From the NCBI RefSeq assembly GCF_001436305.1, contig NZ_AZFO01000008.1, positions 1 to 64,000 on the forward strand: a DNA stretch of 64,000 nucleotides, written 5' to 3'. The position numbers and the translations under genes are program-made. Below, piece by piece: positions 27,183 through 35,873 of this stretch. Position 1 is the first letter of the stretch. Every line of letters starts with the position of its first letter. This DNA is from Lactobacillus ultunensis DSM 16047 (GTDB lineage: Bacteria; Bacillota; Bacilli; Lactobacillales; Lactobacillaceae). A model generated the notes under the pieces. The model had not been told where the DNA came from. It was given only the letters and a program-made list of their open reading frames with translations, and did no database searches.

Positions 27183-28991
27183 ATGACTAAAATTAATGGT
27201 TCTGATGCGATGCTTAAAGTTATTTATGATTGGGGAATTGATCATATTTATGGTTTCCCAGGTGGATCTTTTGATTCCAGCATGAATGCTATTTATGACT
27301 TTAGAGACAAGATGAAGTTTATCGAAGTTCGTCACGAGGAAGCTGGCGCACTTGCTGCTTCATCTGAATATAAAGTTACTGGTAAGTTGGGTGTATGTTT
27401 TGGCTCAGCTGGTCCTGGTGCCGCTCACTTATTTAACGGCTTATATGATGCTAAATACGATAAGACACCAATGGTAGCAATCGTGGCTAACGTTCCAACT
27501 AGCAAGCAAGACATTGATTTCTTCCAAGCATTTGACGAAGATAAATGGTTCTTAGATGCTAGTGTATGGTGTGCTTCAGCTAAGACTCCGGAACTTATTC
27601 CAGTATTGACTGATGAAGCTATTCGTCAAGCTTATGCCAGAAAAGGTCCTGCAGTTTTGATCATTCCTAAGGACTATGGTTGGCAAAAGATTGAAGATAA
27701 TTTCCGTGTAAATAAGAATGCTCGTCCAGAAGCAAACTACCCAGCACCAACTAAGGCCTCAGTAGATAAAGCCGTTAAGCTTTTGAAAGAAGCTAAAAAC
27801 CCAACCATGTACATTGGTTTAGGTGCTAAAGATGCTGGCGAAGAAGTGAAGGAATTTGCTGAAAAATTTAAGACTCCTATTATGTCATCATACTTAGGCA
27901 AGGGCATTGTGGAAGACAAATTCCCAGCTTACATGGGTACAATTGGCCGTATTGGACCAAAAGCTGCTCAAGAAGTTCAAACTGCAACCGACTTAGTCGT
28001 TTGGGTTGGTAATAACTCACCATTCTCAGTATTATGGTTCCCTAAGAACGCTAAAGTAATTCAAATCGATGTTGATCCAGCTAAGTTTGGTAAACGTCAC
28101 TCAACTGATGTTTCAATGTTGGCTGACAGTAAAAAGGCACTTCGTGCAATTATTGATGCTGGTGAAGAGAGAAGCGAGTCACCATTGTACAAGGCCGCTA
28201 TTGCGGACCGTGAAAACTGGGATGCATGGGAAGACAGCTTTAAGAACTCTGATGAAATGCCAGTTCGTCAAGAACCAATTTGGGACGTTATTAACAAGAA
28301 GGCTGATGATAACGCAGTCTTTGCAATTGATGTTGGTAACGTTAATGTTGATTCCTGCCGTTTATTAAACTTGCATGATGATCAAAAGTGGACTACATCA
28401 GGCTTGCACGCAACTATGGGTTATGGTGCTCCTGCCGCATTAATGGCTGCAACAGTTTACCCAGACCGTGAAGTTTGGAATTTGGCAGGTGATGGTGGCT
28501 TCGCCATGATGAACCAAGAACTTTTGACAATGGCACGCTACAACATGCACGTCTTAAATGTTGTCTTCACCAACGAAACTTTAGGTTACATTGAAGCTGA
28601 ACAAGTTGATGAATCTAACCAACCATTATCAGGTGTAAAGCTTCCAGATAATGATTGGGCTAAAGTTGCTGAAGGTATGAATGTTAAAGGCGTAACAGTT
28701 CGTACCAAGAAAGAATTCGAAGAAGCTGTTGACGAATTCAAGAAGATGGACGGCCCAATGTTAATCGATGTTAAGTACACGCACAATATGCCTTACTCAA
28801 CTGAGTTGAACTCACTTGACGATCCAGCATTCGTTAAGAAGTATGAAGCTGAAGACTTGAAGCCATTTAGCTACTTTGCTGAAAAGTATGGCTTAGAAGC
28901 CGATGCTGCAACAGGTGCATCTCAACATGAAGAATCAGAACCAGAAGAAGAACCTGCTCCTGATACAATTTCAGGTGCTTCACAACATTAA
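27183..28991 (+). CDS. pox: Pyruvate oxidase
   Basis: A 602-residue thiamine-diphosphate/FAD enzyme: pyruvate + phosphate + O2 gives acetyl phosphate, CO2 and H2O2. The N-terminal pyrimidine-binding domain has IYGFPGGSFD and the catalytic Glu in VRHEEAGAL; a central FAD-binding domain follows; the C-terminal PP domain has GDGGFAMMNQEL and VVFTNETLGYIEAEQ. Close relatives are the SpxB/Pox enzymes of streptococci and lactobacilli. The ATG at 27183 follows AAGGAG; an upstream ATG is not supported. The acidic Ala/Glu/Pro tail carries two copies of the GASQH peptide separated by an EESEPEEEPAP stretch, which I have not seen described as functional. Confidence 0.92.
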   Translation: MTKINGSDAMLKVIYDWGIDHIYGFPGGSFDSSMNAIYDFRDKMKFIEVRHEEAGALAASSEYKVTGKLGVCFGSAGPGAAHLFNGLYDAKYDKTPMVAIVANVPTSKQDIDFFQAFDEDKWFLDASVWCASAKTPELIPVLTDEAIRQAYARKGPAVLIIPKDYGWQKIEDNFRVNKNARPEANYPAPTKASVDKAVKLLKEAKNPTMYIGLGAKDAGEEVKEFAEKFKTPIMSSYLGKGIVEDKFPAYMGTIGRIGPKAAQEVQTATDLVVWVGNNSPFSVLWFPKNAKVIQIDVDPAKFGKRHSTDVSMLADSKKALRAIIDAGEERSESPLYKAAIADRENWDAWEDSFKNSDEMPVRQEPIWDVINKKADDNAVFAIDVGNVNVDSCRLLNLHDDQKWTTSGLHATMGYGAPAALMAATVYPDREVWNLAGDGGFAMMNQELLTMARYNMHVLNVVFTNETLGYIEAEQVDESNQPLSGVKLPDNDWAKVAEGMNVKGVTVRTKKEFEEAVDEFKKMDGPMLIDVKYTHNMPYSTELNSLDDPAFVKKYEAEDLKPFSYFAEKYGLEADAATGASQHEESEPEEEPAPDTISGASQH

Positions 28992-29009
28992 TATGGTTGA
29001 GTAACTAAT

Positions 29010-29046
29010 AAAGAGACGAGAAATAATCTCGTCTCTTTATTTTTGT
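29010..29046 (+). terminator. pox terminator
   Basis: 11-bp perfect stem AAAGAGACGAG/CTCGTCTCTTT followed by ATTTTTG. Confidence 0.88.
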
Positions 29047-29204
29047 CTAAAATATTTCCTAGGAAATTTTCAAAAGCCCTGTGAAACATTTTTAAGCAAT
29101 AATAAATTAGTTATTAAATTTAAAACTTTTCGTTTCGCTTTTTTACGTGCTTAAACGTATAATAATATTTGATGATTTTTGATTAATATGGAGGAATTAG
29201 AGAA

Positions 29205-30608
29205 ATGCAACAATTCGGCGTTATCGGCTTGTCTGTTATGGGCAAGAACCTTGCTTTAAACGTTAGAAATCACGGCTTCTCAGTTTCTGGTTTTTCAATT
29301 GATAAGCCAGAAGTTGATGCCTTTGCTAAGTATGAAGATGATAAGTTAAAGCCATGCTACACATGGGAAGAATTTGTTAACTCACTTGAAAAGCCACGGA
29401 AGATTTTGATTCAAATCATGGCTGGTGATCCAGTTGATCAAACTTTGCAAAAATTGCTCCCACTTTTAGACAAAGGCGATATTTTAATCGATGGTGGTAA
29501 CTCAAACTATCACGATACTAACCGTCGTTACCATGAAATGGAAAAACACGGAATTCACTTCATTGGTATGGGTGTTTCTGGTGGTGAAGAGGGTGCCTTG
29601 AACGGCCCGGCTCTTATGCCAGGTGGTGATGAAGAGGCCTACAAGAAGGTTGCTCCGATTCTTGAAGCTATTGCCGCTAAGAATAAAGAAGGCCAACCAT
29701 GCGTTAGCTACATGGGGCCTGAAGGTGCCGGCCACTATGTAAAAATGGTACACAATGGTATCGAATATGGTATCATGCAAGAATTTTCCGAAGTTTACAA
29801 CTTGTTGCGTGACGTTGCTCGTAAGAGCGATGACGAAATGTCTAAGATCTTTGACGAATGGAACCATGGTTTGGTTGAAGCTTACTTGAGTGAAATCACT
29901 TCAAAGGTTTTAGCACAGAAAGATGATTTAACTAAAGATCACGTTATTGATCATATTTTGAACGTTGCTTCATACAAGGGTACTGGTAACTGGATGCTTG
30001 AAGATGGTGTTGCTCTTGGTGCTCCTGTAACTGTAATTGGTGAAGCCGTTATGGCTCGTTTTATGAGTAAGCAAGCTCATATGGCAGTTAAGAAAGGAAT
30101 TAAGCCAATTACATTTGAAGAAAATAGCGACTTGCCAGATAACTTGGTAGACGAATTTGGCAAAACTTTGCAATTAGCTCAAGCTGTCGCATATGCTCAA
30201 GGTTTCCAACAATTGACTATGGCTGCTGAAGCATATAACTGGGACTTAAGATTTAAGTCAATTGCCCAAAACTGGGAAGCTGGTTGTATTATTCGTTCTG
30301 CTATGCTTAAGGATATTGAAAATGCTTATAGTGATGGCAAGAAGCCAATGAACTTATTCCAAGATGAATACTTCAGAAACTTGGCAGAAAAGAACTTGCC
30401 ATCTTTGAGAAAGTCAGTAGAATTTGCTACTAAGGTTGGTGTACCAACTCCAACTTTAAGTGCAGCTCTCAATTACTTGGAATCAATCTTCAATCCAAAC
30501 TTGCCAGCTAACATGATTCAAGGTCAACGTGATTACTTCGGTGCTCACACTTACCTTAGAAACGACCGTGAAGGTACATTCCACACTGAATGGTACGAAG
30601 AAAAATAA
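29205..30608 (+). CDS. gnd: 6-phosphogluconate dehydrogenase, decarboxylating
   Basis: A 467-residue enzyme converting 6-phosphogluconate to ribulose 5-phosphate and CO2 with NADP. NADP fold at the N-terminus (GVIGLSVMGKNLALN), the signature LIDGGNSNYHDT, GMGVSGGEEGALNGPALMPGG with substrate contacts, and KMVHNGIEYGIMQ with catalytic Lys. Length is standard. GGAGGAATT precedes the ATG; a TATAAT lies at 29158-29163. Confidence 0.96.
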   Translation: MQQFGVIGLSVMGKNLALNVRNHGFSVSGFSIDKPEVDAFAKYEDDKLKPCYTWEEFVNSLEKPRKILIQIMAGDPVDQTLQKLLPLLDKGDILIDGGNSNYHDTNRRYHEMEKHGIHFIGMGVSGGEEGALNGPALMPGGDEEAYKKVAPILEAIAAKNKEGQPCVSYMGPEGAGHYVKMVHNGIEYGIMQEFSEVYNLLRDVARKSDDEMSKIFDEWNHGLVEAYLSEITSKVLAQKDDLTKDHVIDHILNVASYKGTGNWMLEDGVALGAPVTVIGEAVMARFMSKQAHMAVKKGIKPITFEENSDLPDNLVDEFGKTLQLAQAVAYAQGFQQLTMAAEAYNWDLRFKSIAQNWEAGCIIRSAMLKDIENAYSDGKKPMNLFQDEYFRNLAEKNLPSLRKSVEFATKVGVPTPTLSAALNYLESIFNPNLPANMIQGQRDYFGAHTYLRNDREGTFHTEWYEEK

Positions 30609-30610
30609 GT

Positions 30611-30626
30611 AGTTTCATGTGAAACT
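30611..30626. promoter_or_regulatory. parS-like palindrome
   Basis: AGTTTCATGTGAAACT matches 13 of 16 positions of parS (TGTTTCACGTGAAACA), just after gnd and about 9 kb right of oriC. Two core changes make ParB binding uncertain. Confidence 0.3.
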
Positions 30627-30633
30627 AAATAAA

Positions 30634-30664
30634 GCCAGTTAGAGATATTCTAGCTGGTTTTTTA
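30634..30664 (+). terminator. gnd terminator
   Basis: CCAGTTAGA/TCTAGCTGG stem (one G-T pair) followed by six T. Confidence 0.8.
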
Positions 30665-30711
30665 GTGTACAATAATAGCGGCATGGTTTTTCGAGTAAAA
30701 GAGAGGATTAT

Positions 30712-32271
30712 ATGAAAGACGAGGGAAATAAAACCAACATTAAATTACTGATGCAGGCCTTGGTTGTAGGTGTCTGCACTGGAATAATAGTTGGTTTGTT
30801 TAGATTTGGCATCCAAGAAACTTCAGGATTCTGGTTGTATCTATTCCAGTTGGCGCATCGGAATCCAGCTTGGTTTATTGCAATTATCATTGGCTTCATT
30901 GCAGTAGCTGTGATTGCTGGTTATTTTGTAAAACAGTATCCCCACGTAGGTGGATCCGGTATTCCAGAAGTTAAGCTGCAATTGCAAGGAAAACTACATT
31001 TACAATGGCTTCCAATTTTATGGCGGAAACTTATTGGCGGCATTCTGGTTATTGGAACTGGACTCTTTTTAGGACCAGAAGGACCTTCATTGCAATTGGG
31101 TTCTACAATTGGTCAAGGCGTAGGACAGGGTTTTAAGCAGAATAAACTTAATTCTCGAATTTTGTTGGCTACTGGTGCTTCGAGTGGTTTATCAGCTGCT
31201 TTTGGAGCTCCACTTAGTGGCGCACTTTTTGTTCTAGAAGAAGTCTTTCATAACTTTTCACCACTTGTTTGGATGAATGCTTTAGCTGGTGCAATTGCTT
31301 CAAATTTTGTTGTTTCAAATTTGTTTGGGATTCGTCATGCTTTAGCTATTCCATATAATTATTCTTTCCCCATTATCTTATATTGGCATTTGATTGTTTT
31401 AGGAATCTTATTAGGCCTTCTCGGACACTTGTATAAGGTTGGTCTATTTAGTCTGAAAAAGGTTTATGCAAAAATTACTTTTTTGCCACGTTGGCTTCAT
31501 GGTCTTATTCCATTGGCTATTTTGATCCCGATTGCTTACTTCTGGCCTTTAATTACAGGTCCAGGTAATCGTTTGATTTTAGCTCTTCCCCATATGATTA
31601 CTAAAACAGGATGGGGATTGGTTGGACTCTTAGCCTTCTACTATGTGATGAGAATCGTCTTCTCAATTGTGACTTATGATTCGGGCTTACCAAGTGGTAT
31701 TTTCTTACCAATTTTGACTATGGGTGCATTAATTGGTGCAACCTATGGGTTGTTTATGGTTCAATTAGGTCTATTGCCACAACGCTTAGTAGTTAACTTG
31801 GTAATCTTCTCAATGGCTGGCTATTTTGCTGCAATTATTCGTGCACCATTTACAGCAATTATTTTAATTACCGAAATGGTTGGCTCCTTGCTGCACTTAA
31901 TGCCTTTAGCTGTAGTAGCATTTATTGCACTTTTAGTGGATGAGCTCTTAGGCGGCAAGCCTATCTATGGTCTGCTAGCAGCTGCTATGGACACGCACAG
32001 TGATCGTAAGGCTAACTATACTGGAGAGGCTGATCAAATGGTTCTGCCAGTCTATGAGAGCAGTAAATTGGTTGATAAAAAAGTTGCTGATATTAAGTGG
32101 CCTGAAGATACAAGGATTAGAACAATTCGTCGCGATGGGGATGAAATAATCCCAACCGGTCAGACGATTATTCGTGGCGGCGATATGCTTGTTTTGGAGT
32201 TTGATTCAAGTCAACGAGGTCGTGTTTACAGTAAAATGAAAGACCTGCAAGGCGTTGAACTTGATGGATAA
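30712..32271 (+). CDS. ClC-family H+/Cl- (or fluoride) antiporter with C-terminal TrkA_C domain
   Basis: A 519-residue ClC membrane protein. Selectivity motifs GSGIPE (81-86) and GPEGPS (121-126, gating Glu123) are present, and the later LEEVFHNF has the proton-pathway Glu of ClC antiporters. About ten hydrophobic helices span residues 10-425; the last 85 residues form a cytoplasmic TrkA_C/RCK_C-like regulatory domain. The Glu pair argues for a Cl-/H+ antiporter involved in acid resistance rather than a channel; a fluoride-type exporter is less likely because the usual Asn/Met signatures are absent. GAGAGGA ribosome site. Confidence 0.88.
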   Translation: MKDEGNKTNIKLLMQALVVGVCTGIIVGLFRFGIQETSGFWLYLFQLAHRNPAWFIAIIIGFIAVAVIAGYFVKQYPHVGGSGIPEVKLQLQGKLHLQWLPILWRKLIGGILVIGTGLFLGPEGPSLQLGSTIGQGVGQGFKQNKLNSRILLATGASSGLSAAFGAPLSGALFVLEEVFHNFSPLVWMNALAGAIASNFVVSNLFGIRHALAIPYNYSFPIILYWHLIVLGILLGLLGHLYKVGLFSLKKVYAKITFLPRWLHGLIPLAILIPIAYFWPLITGPGNRLILALPHMITKTGWGLVGLLAFYYVMRIVFSIVTYDSGLPSGIFLPILTMGALIGATYGLFMVQLGLLPQRLVVNLVIFSMAGYFAAIIRAPFTAIILITEMVGSLLHLMPLAVVAFIALLVDELLGGKPIYGLLAAAMDTHSDRKANYTGEADQMVLPVYESSKLVDKKVADIKWPEDTRIRTIRRDGDEIIPTGQTIIRGGDMLVLEFDSSQRGRVYSKMKDLQGVELDG

Positions 32272-32281
32272 TTGAAATAAG

Positions 32282-32309
32282 GGCGGCATACATATATGCC
32301 GTCTTTTTT
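32282..32309 (+). terminator. Terminator after ClC gene
   Basis: CGGCATA/TATGCCG stem with 4-base loop and a T-run. Confidence 0.8.
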
Positions 32310-32367
32310 CTTGCACAAAAATAGGTTATATTAGATACTTAAACTTATGTAGAAAAGAGGGATGAAG

Positions 32368-33471
32368 GTGAATAATTTAGTACAGATCACGTTAAATGCG
32401 GATCAGGAAAAATATAATCTGGATGGAGATGAAAGCATCACTTTTATTGATGCGAATTCTTATTATATTGGTCAAATTATTAATCGGCATCATGGCTGGA
32501 TAACGTTAGAATCAGTTGACCAAGACGGCAACTGGGGTGGTGTGGTTTTTATTAGAGAAAACCAAATTGCTAAAATAGAGGATAATACTCCTGTGCTACA
32601 TTATTATGCGACTGCTAGCATCTATGATCCGTTCCATATGAAACAATTAAATGCTTCTGTACTACACTGGGATTTTACCAATATTTATGATCTTCTAATT
32701 AATGCATCTGATGAGCATCCCTTTATTACGGTTGAAGTTAATACCGGTGTAACTTATACTGGCTTAATTACTCAATTGGACAAAAACGAGGTCCGCATTC
32801 TAGAGAAAAATGAAACTATTCTTGAACATTACGCCACTGTCATTCCTCTAGCAGATATTGTTTGTATTGATATCAACAGCATAGATAATCGACTATTTGT
32901 TCAATATTTAAAGCAGAATAAGAACTATGATAATGATTTGGAATTAGCTGAAATTTACTTTGATTATACTTTTGATGATCAATTTGGTAGCTTTGCAATT
33001 GGTAAAGTACTTAAATATGATGAAGAAAATCTAATTCTTGAAAGTTTAAACGAGCTAGGTCAGGTAGAATCGATTGCAGTAATTTCACGTAGTCATATTG
33101 CACATATTTCCGAAGATTCAGAAAAGCTAAATTACTTTAATTACCTAGTAAAATGGCAGAAGAAAAACAACAGTTTTGATCCGGATCACTTGGAGCGTTC
33201 AATCAATTTGCGAGGGGAGATTAAGTCGCCTGCTGAAGTAATTGAGGATTGGCCTAATGATCGTGTAGTTAAAATTAGTGATTCGATCTATCATTATCCA
33301 GATCGATTAGGTCTAGTTACAGAACGTAATGAAGAAGGTTTTGATCTTAAAATCTTAACGGAATATGATTTAGGTGACGTAAGTGATCATAGCTATGATG
33401 ATTTGATTAGCGTCGACTTAGCTAGCTCAGATATGATTAAAATGCAACGCTTTGTCGACTATCATGGTTAA
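32368..33471 (+). CDS. Unrecognised protein of four beta-barrel-like repeats
   Basis: A protein of about 367 residues that I cannot place in a family. Counting from the ATG at 32362, four similar units occur at about 35-81, 132-182, 212-262 and 316-365. Each has the pattern aromatic-x-G-x-(I/L)...(I/L)x(L/I)E...(I/A)xxxx(I/L)xx(I/V/D), ending in a DxS-hydrophobic stretch such as YFNYL or FVDYH. This resembles tandem Sm-like or SH3-like small beta-barrels. It is acidic and soluble with no signal peptide. I prefer the GTG at 32368 because GAGG lies 7 bases upstream; the ATG at 32362 is too close to it. The family may be Lactobacillus-specific. Confidence 0.7.
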   Translation: MNNLVQITLNADQEKYNLDGDESITFIDANSYYIGQIINRHHGWITLESVDQDGNWGGVVFIRENQIAKIEDNTPVLHYYATASIYDPFHMKQLNASVLHWDFTNIYDLLINASDEHPFITVEVNTGVTYTGLITQLDKNEVRILEKNETILEHYATVIPLADIVCIDINSIDNRLFVQYLKQNKNYDNDLELAEIYFDYTFDDQFGSFAIGKVLKYDEENLILESLNELGQVESIAVISRSHIAHISEDSEKLNYFNYLVKWQKKNNSFDPDHLERSINLRGEIKSPAEVIEDWPNDRVVKISDSIYHYPDRLGLVTERNEEGFDLKILTEYDLGDVSDHSYDDLISVDLASSDMIKMQRFVDYHG

Positions 33472-33530
33472 ATAAGTTGTCAGCAGCGCAAACTTTTTCT
33501 ATAATTTAGAAAACGAAAGGAAGATGTTCC

Positions 33531-33689
33531 ATGGGATTAACTTTTGAAAACCCTAATAATTTACAAAAGATGCTTGATCGTTTTGCGACCGTTCCAGATC
33601 CAAAGAAAACGCCAAAGCATAAAGATCCAGAAGAATTGCTTAATAAGGATTCAAAGGCTAAGAAGAAAAAAGGTAAAGATAAGAAGTAG
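33531..33689 (+). CDS. Small basic protein (SPJ_0845-like)
   Basis: A 52-residue protein starting MGLTFENPNNLQKMLDRFATVPDPKK and ending in a Lys-rich tail (shown in part: LQKMLDRFATVPDP). AAAGGAAG precedes the ATG at 33531. The N-terminal pattern G-(L/V)-TF-x5-L-x-KM-hydrophobic recalls the short SPJ_0845 family of lactic acid bacteria, whose role is unknown. A terminator follows directly. Confidence 0.75.
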   Translation: MGLTFENPNNLQKMLDRFATVPDPKKTPKHKDPEELLNKDSKAKKKKGKDKK

Positions 33690-33693
33690 TAAT

Positions 33694-33729
33694 AAAAAGG
33701 CAAATTGCTTTCATGCAATTTGCCTTTTT
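33694..33729. terminator. Bidirectional terminator
   Basis: Perfect stem of AAAGGCAAATTGC with GCAATTTGCCTTT between convergent genes, T-runs both ways. Confidence 0.88.
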
Positions 33730-33746
33730 GAATAGTTAATTATTAT

Positions 33747-35099
33747 TTATTTTTGATTAAATTGTGGCGAAGTTTCTGGTGCCCAGATCAGACAAACGAT
33801 GAAGGCAAAGAACAACACGATTGCACAAACAATCATTGCTAAATTGCTTCCACCTTGGTTGGTCAAAATAGGCAATAGAAAAGTTCCTGCGGCAGCTCCA
33901 ATACGACTGATAGTGATGCATGTGCCTACACCAGTACCACGGACTTTGATATCAAAAAGTTCAGTTGGGTATGGGTAATCAAGAACTAGTCCAGATGACA
34001 AAATAATAGCAAATAATGCGAAAATAATTAATTTAAGAATAGAATTCAAATTAGGTAATACAGCTAATGTCCCGATCAAAACCGCAGAAAGGAAAAAGTT
34101 ACTGATTAGGAAAGCACGTCTGCTGATGCGGTTAAAGAGCAGAATACCGATAATCACACCAACCATCATTCCGCCATTATAAATAAGTCCAGAAATACTG
34201 CTGTTAGTAATATTCATGCTTTTAAGCAAAATTGGCAGGAAAATACTAATGCCAAAGAATGAGAAAGCCTGACAAGCATAAAAGATACCACCAACAAGAG
34301 TATGGCGCAGATATTTTTTAGAAAATAGAATTGCCCAGGAAATGTTTTTAGGCTTCTTTGCTTTATCGCGTCTCATGAATCTTGCAGGCAATCTCCATTT
34401 GCGTCCCATATGTTTGCGGATAATTTTATTGGCCTTCTTGACTTTCCCTTTACTAGCTAACCAACTTGGGGATGCAGGAAGTGGGAAGAAGCTTCTAAAT
34501 AAGGCAGTAATTAAGGCAGGCACTGCACCAGTTGCTAGAATAACTTGCCAAGTATAACTGCCTAAACCAGTAATAAATGATCCGGCTAAGTATGACAAGA
34601 TAAAACTGATTGTCCAATAGATTAATAGATGACTCTGACGCTTGCTGTCTTCGCCTTTGGGTAACCATTCGGTTAATAGAGCATTACCGACAGTGTAATC
34701 AACGGCAATCATTAAACCAATACCGACTCTGATAATAAAAGTTAATAAGAAATTAGCTGTTAGTAAGTGCAGCAATGTAAAAATGGTTAAAACATACATG
34801 TTAATCATTAACATTTTGCGTCGACCGATTTTATCAGATAAACGTCCTACCAAAAGGCTGCCAGCCAGTCCAATTAGTGATCCTGCTCCAATTAAACCAG
34901 TCCATAAATCACTGATTTGAATATACTTGGCAGCATTAGAAAGTGCGGTACCACTAATTCCCAGGGAATACCCACAGGCGATTTGACCTAGGATGACTGC
35001 AATTAACACTCGTAAATGAACTGGCATTAATGGTGCGCGTTTATAATTCTTTTTAGTTTTGATAATTCTTTCACGTCTAATATTCTCGTTATTTTCCAT
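33747..35099 (-). CDS. MFS transporter (sugar/metabolite:H+ symporter type)
   Basis: A 450-residue, 12-helix major facilitator. The loop after helix 2 carries the family motif GRLSDKIGRRK, and the N-half repeat ends with SFFPLPASPSWLASKGK, a PESPxWL-like sugar-porter element. C-half motif around DYPYPTELFDIKVRGTGVG recalls the PTELFPTxxRGxG signature of metabolite symporters. The substrate cannot be deduced. It is monocistronic, between terminators at 33694-33729 and beyond. Confidence 0.85.
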   Translation of the reverse strand: MENNENIRRERIIKTKKNYKRAPLMPVHLRVLIAVILGQIACGYSLGISGTALSNAAKYIQISDLWTGLIGAGSLIGLAGSLLVGRLSDKIGRRKMLMINMYVLTIFTLLHLLTANFLLTFIIRVGIGLMIAVDYTVGNALLTEWLPKGEDSKRQSHLLIYWTISFILSYLAGSFITGLGSYTWQVILATGAVPALITALFRSFFPLPASPSWLASKGKVKKANKIIRKHMGRKWRLPARFMRRDKAKKPKNISWAILFSKKYLRHTLVGGIFYACQAFSFFGISIFLPILLKSMNITNSSISGLIYNGGMMVGVIIGILLFNRISRRAFLISNFFLSAVLIGTLAVLPNLNSILKLIIFALFAIILSSGLVLDYPYPTELFDIKVRGTGVGTCITISRIGAAAGTFLLPILTNQGGSNLAMIVCAIVLFFAFIVCLIWAPETSPQFNQK

Positions 35100-35194
35100 A
35101 AGAGCAAGGCTACGGCTTGCTTATTCATCAACTCCTTAAGTAAATCTAAATAATAGCTTTACATAATATGCTAACAAATAATAAGAAGATATGC

Positions 35195-35221
35195 AAAAAG
35201 CCATCAAATGATGGCTTTTTT
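35195..35221. terminator. Terminator after the FNR-box-controlled gene
   Basis: AAAGCCATC/GATGGCTTT stem, 4-base loop, T-runs on both strands. Confidence 0.8.
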
Positions 35222-35223
35222 GG

Positions 35224-35778
35224 TTATGCTTTTTCAATTTCACCTGCGGCGATGGGTAAAGTAGTATGTGCATCATAACTCATTACGCAACCGCCAACGC
35301 TGTCTGGTAATTTAAGATCTTTAGGAACCCCATGAACATAAACGACTCGCTTATCTAATTGAAGGTCACTACTGCCAAAGGCATCTTTGAATTTAGCTTG
35401 CAACTCAGTTAATGGAACGTTGACATCATATTCATAATGACCATTGCTATCAGCAACAGGATAGCCGTCATGAGGGATATTCATCTTTTCTGGGGCATCA
35501 TCAAGAGGAACCATTGTCGTACCAGAAACAGGTTCGGTTTCTGGTAAGTCGATGAAGCCGTCATGGTTAGTATCTTGAGCCATAGTAGGTACATGGGCCT
35601 TTTTACCATCTTTAAAACCGTGGAAATGTTCCCAATGTTCAATATTTGCTGGTGTATCAAACATTTCTACATGGATGTGAAGCTTGTCGTCGTTTTCTTC
35701 GAAAGTTGCAGTACCATGAGCTTTAGTACCGATTTTATCTGCATTTAAAGGTTGAATATTTGCAATATATTTAGTCAT
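35224..35778 (-). CDS. Unrecognised acidic protein under an FNR-type box
   Basis: A 184-residue soluble acidic protein I do not recognise. It is rich in His and Asp, with an EF-hand-like DTNHDGFIDLPE loop in the middle, paired HWEHFHGF near residue 50, and a C-terminal GGCVMSYDAHTTLPIAAGEI. The pattern of beta strands with His/Asp could indicate a CHRD- or superoxide-dismutase-like fold, but this is a guess. The ATG at 35778 is chosen over an upstream TTG because AGGAA lies 9 bases before it. Its promoter (TATAAT, 35816-35821) has an FNR box centred at about -41.5, so it is probably activated by the divergently encoded regulator. Confidence 0.75.
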   Translation of the reverse strand: MTKYIANIQPLNADKIGTKAHGTATFEENDDKLHIHVEMFDTPANIEHWEHFHGFKDGKKAHVPTMAQDTNHDGFIDLPETEPVSGTTMVPLDDAPEKMNIPHDGYPVADSNGHYEYDVNVPLTELQAKFKDAFGSSDLQLDKRVVYVHGVPKDLKLPDSVGGCVMSYDAHTTLPIAAGEIEKA

Positions 35779-35815
35779 TGTCAAAGTTCCTTTCTTTTCT
35801 TGATTTGTTAGTTTA

Positions 35816-35821
35816 ATTATA
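35816..35821 (-). promoter_or_regulatory. -10 element of the 35224-35778 gene
   Basis: Consensus TATAAT on the minus strand with no recognisable -35, as expected of an activator-dependent promoter. Confidence 0.6.
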
Positions 35822-35843
35822 TGTACAATGCTTTTGATAAAAA

Positions 35844-35857
35844 TTGATGTAGATCAA
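35844..35857. promoter_or_regulatory. FNR-type operator
   Basis: TTGATGTAGATCAA is a perfect TTGAT-N4-ATCAA FNR/FLP box. Its centre (35850.5) is 41.5 bases from the start point predicted from the minus-strand TATAAT, the class II activation position, and it lies 16 bases upstream of the divergent regulator start. Confidence 0.85.
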
Positions 35858-35873
35858 GAAAAGAAGGAATCTT

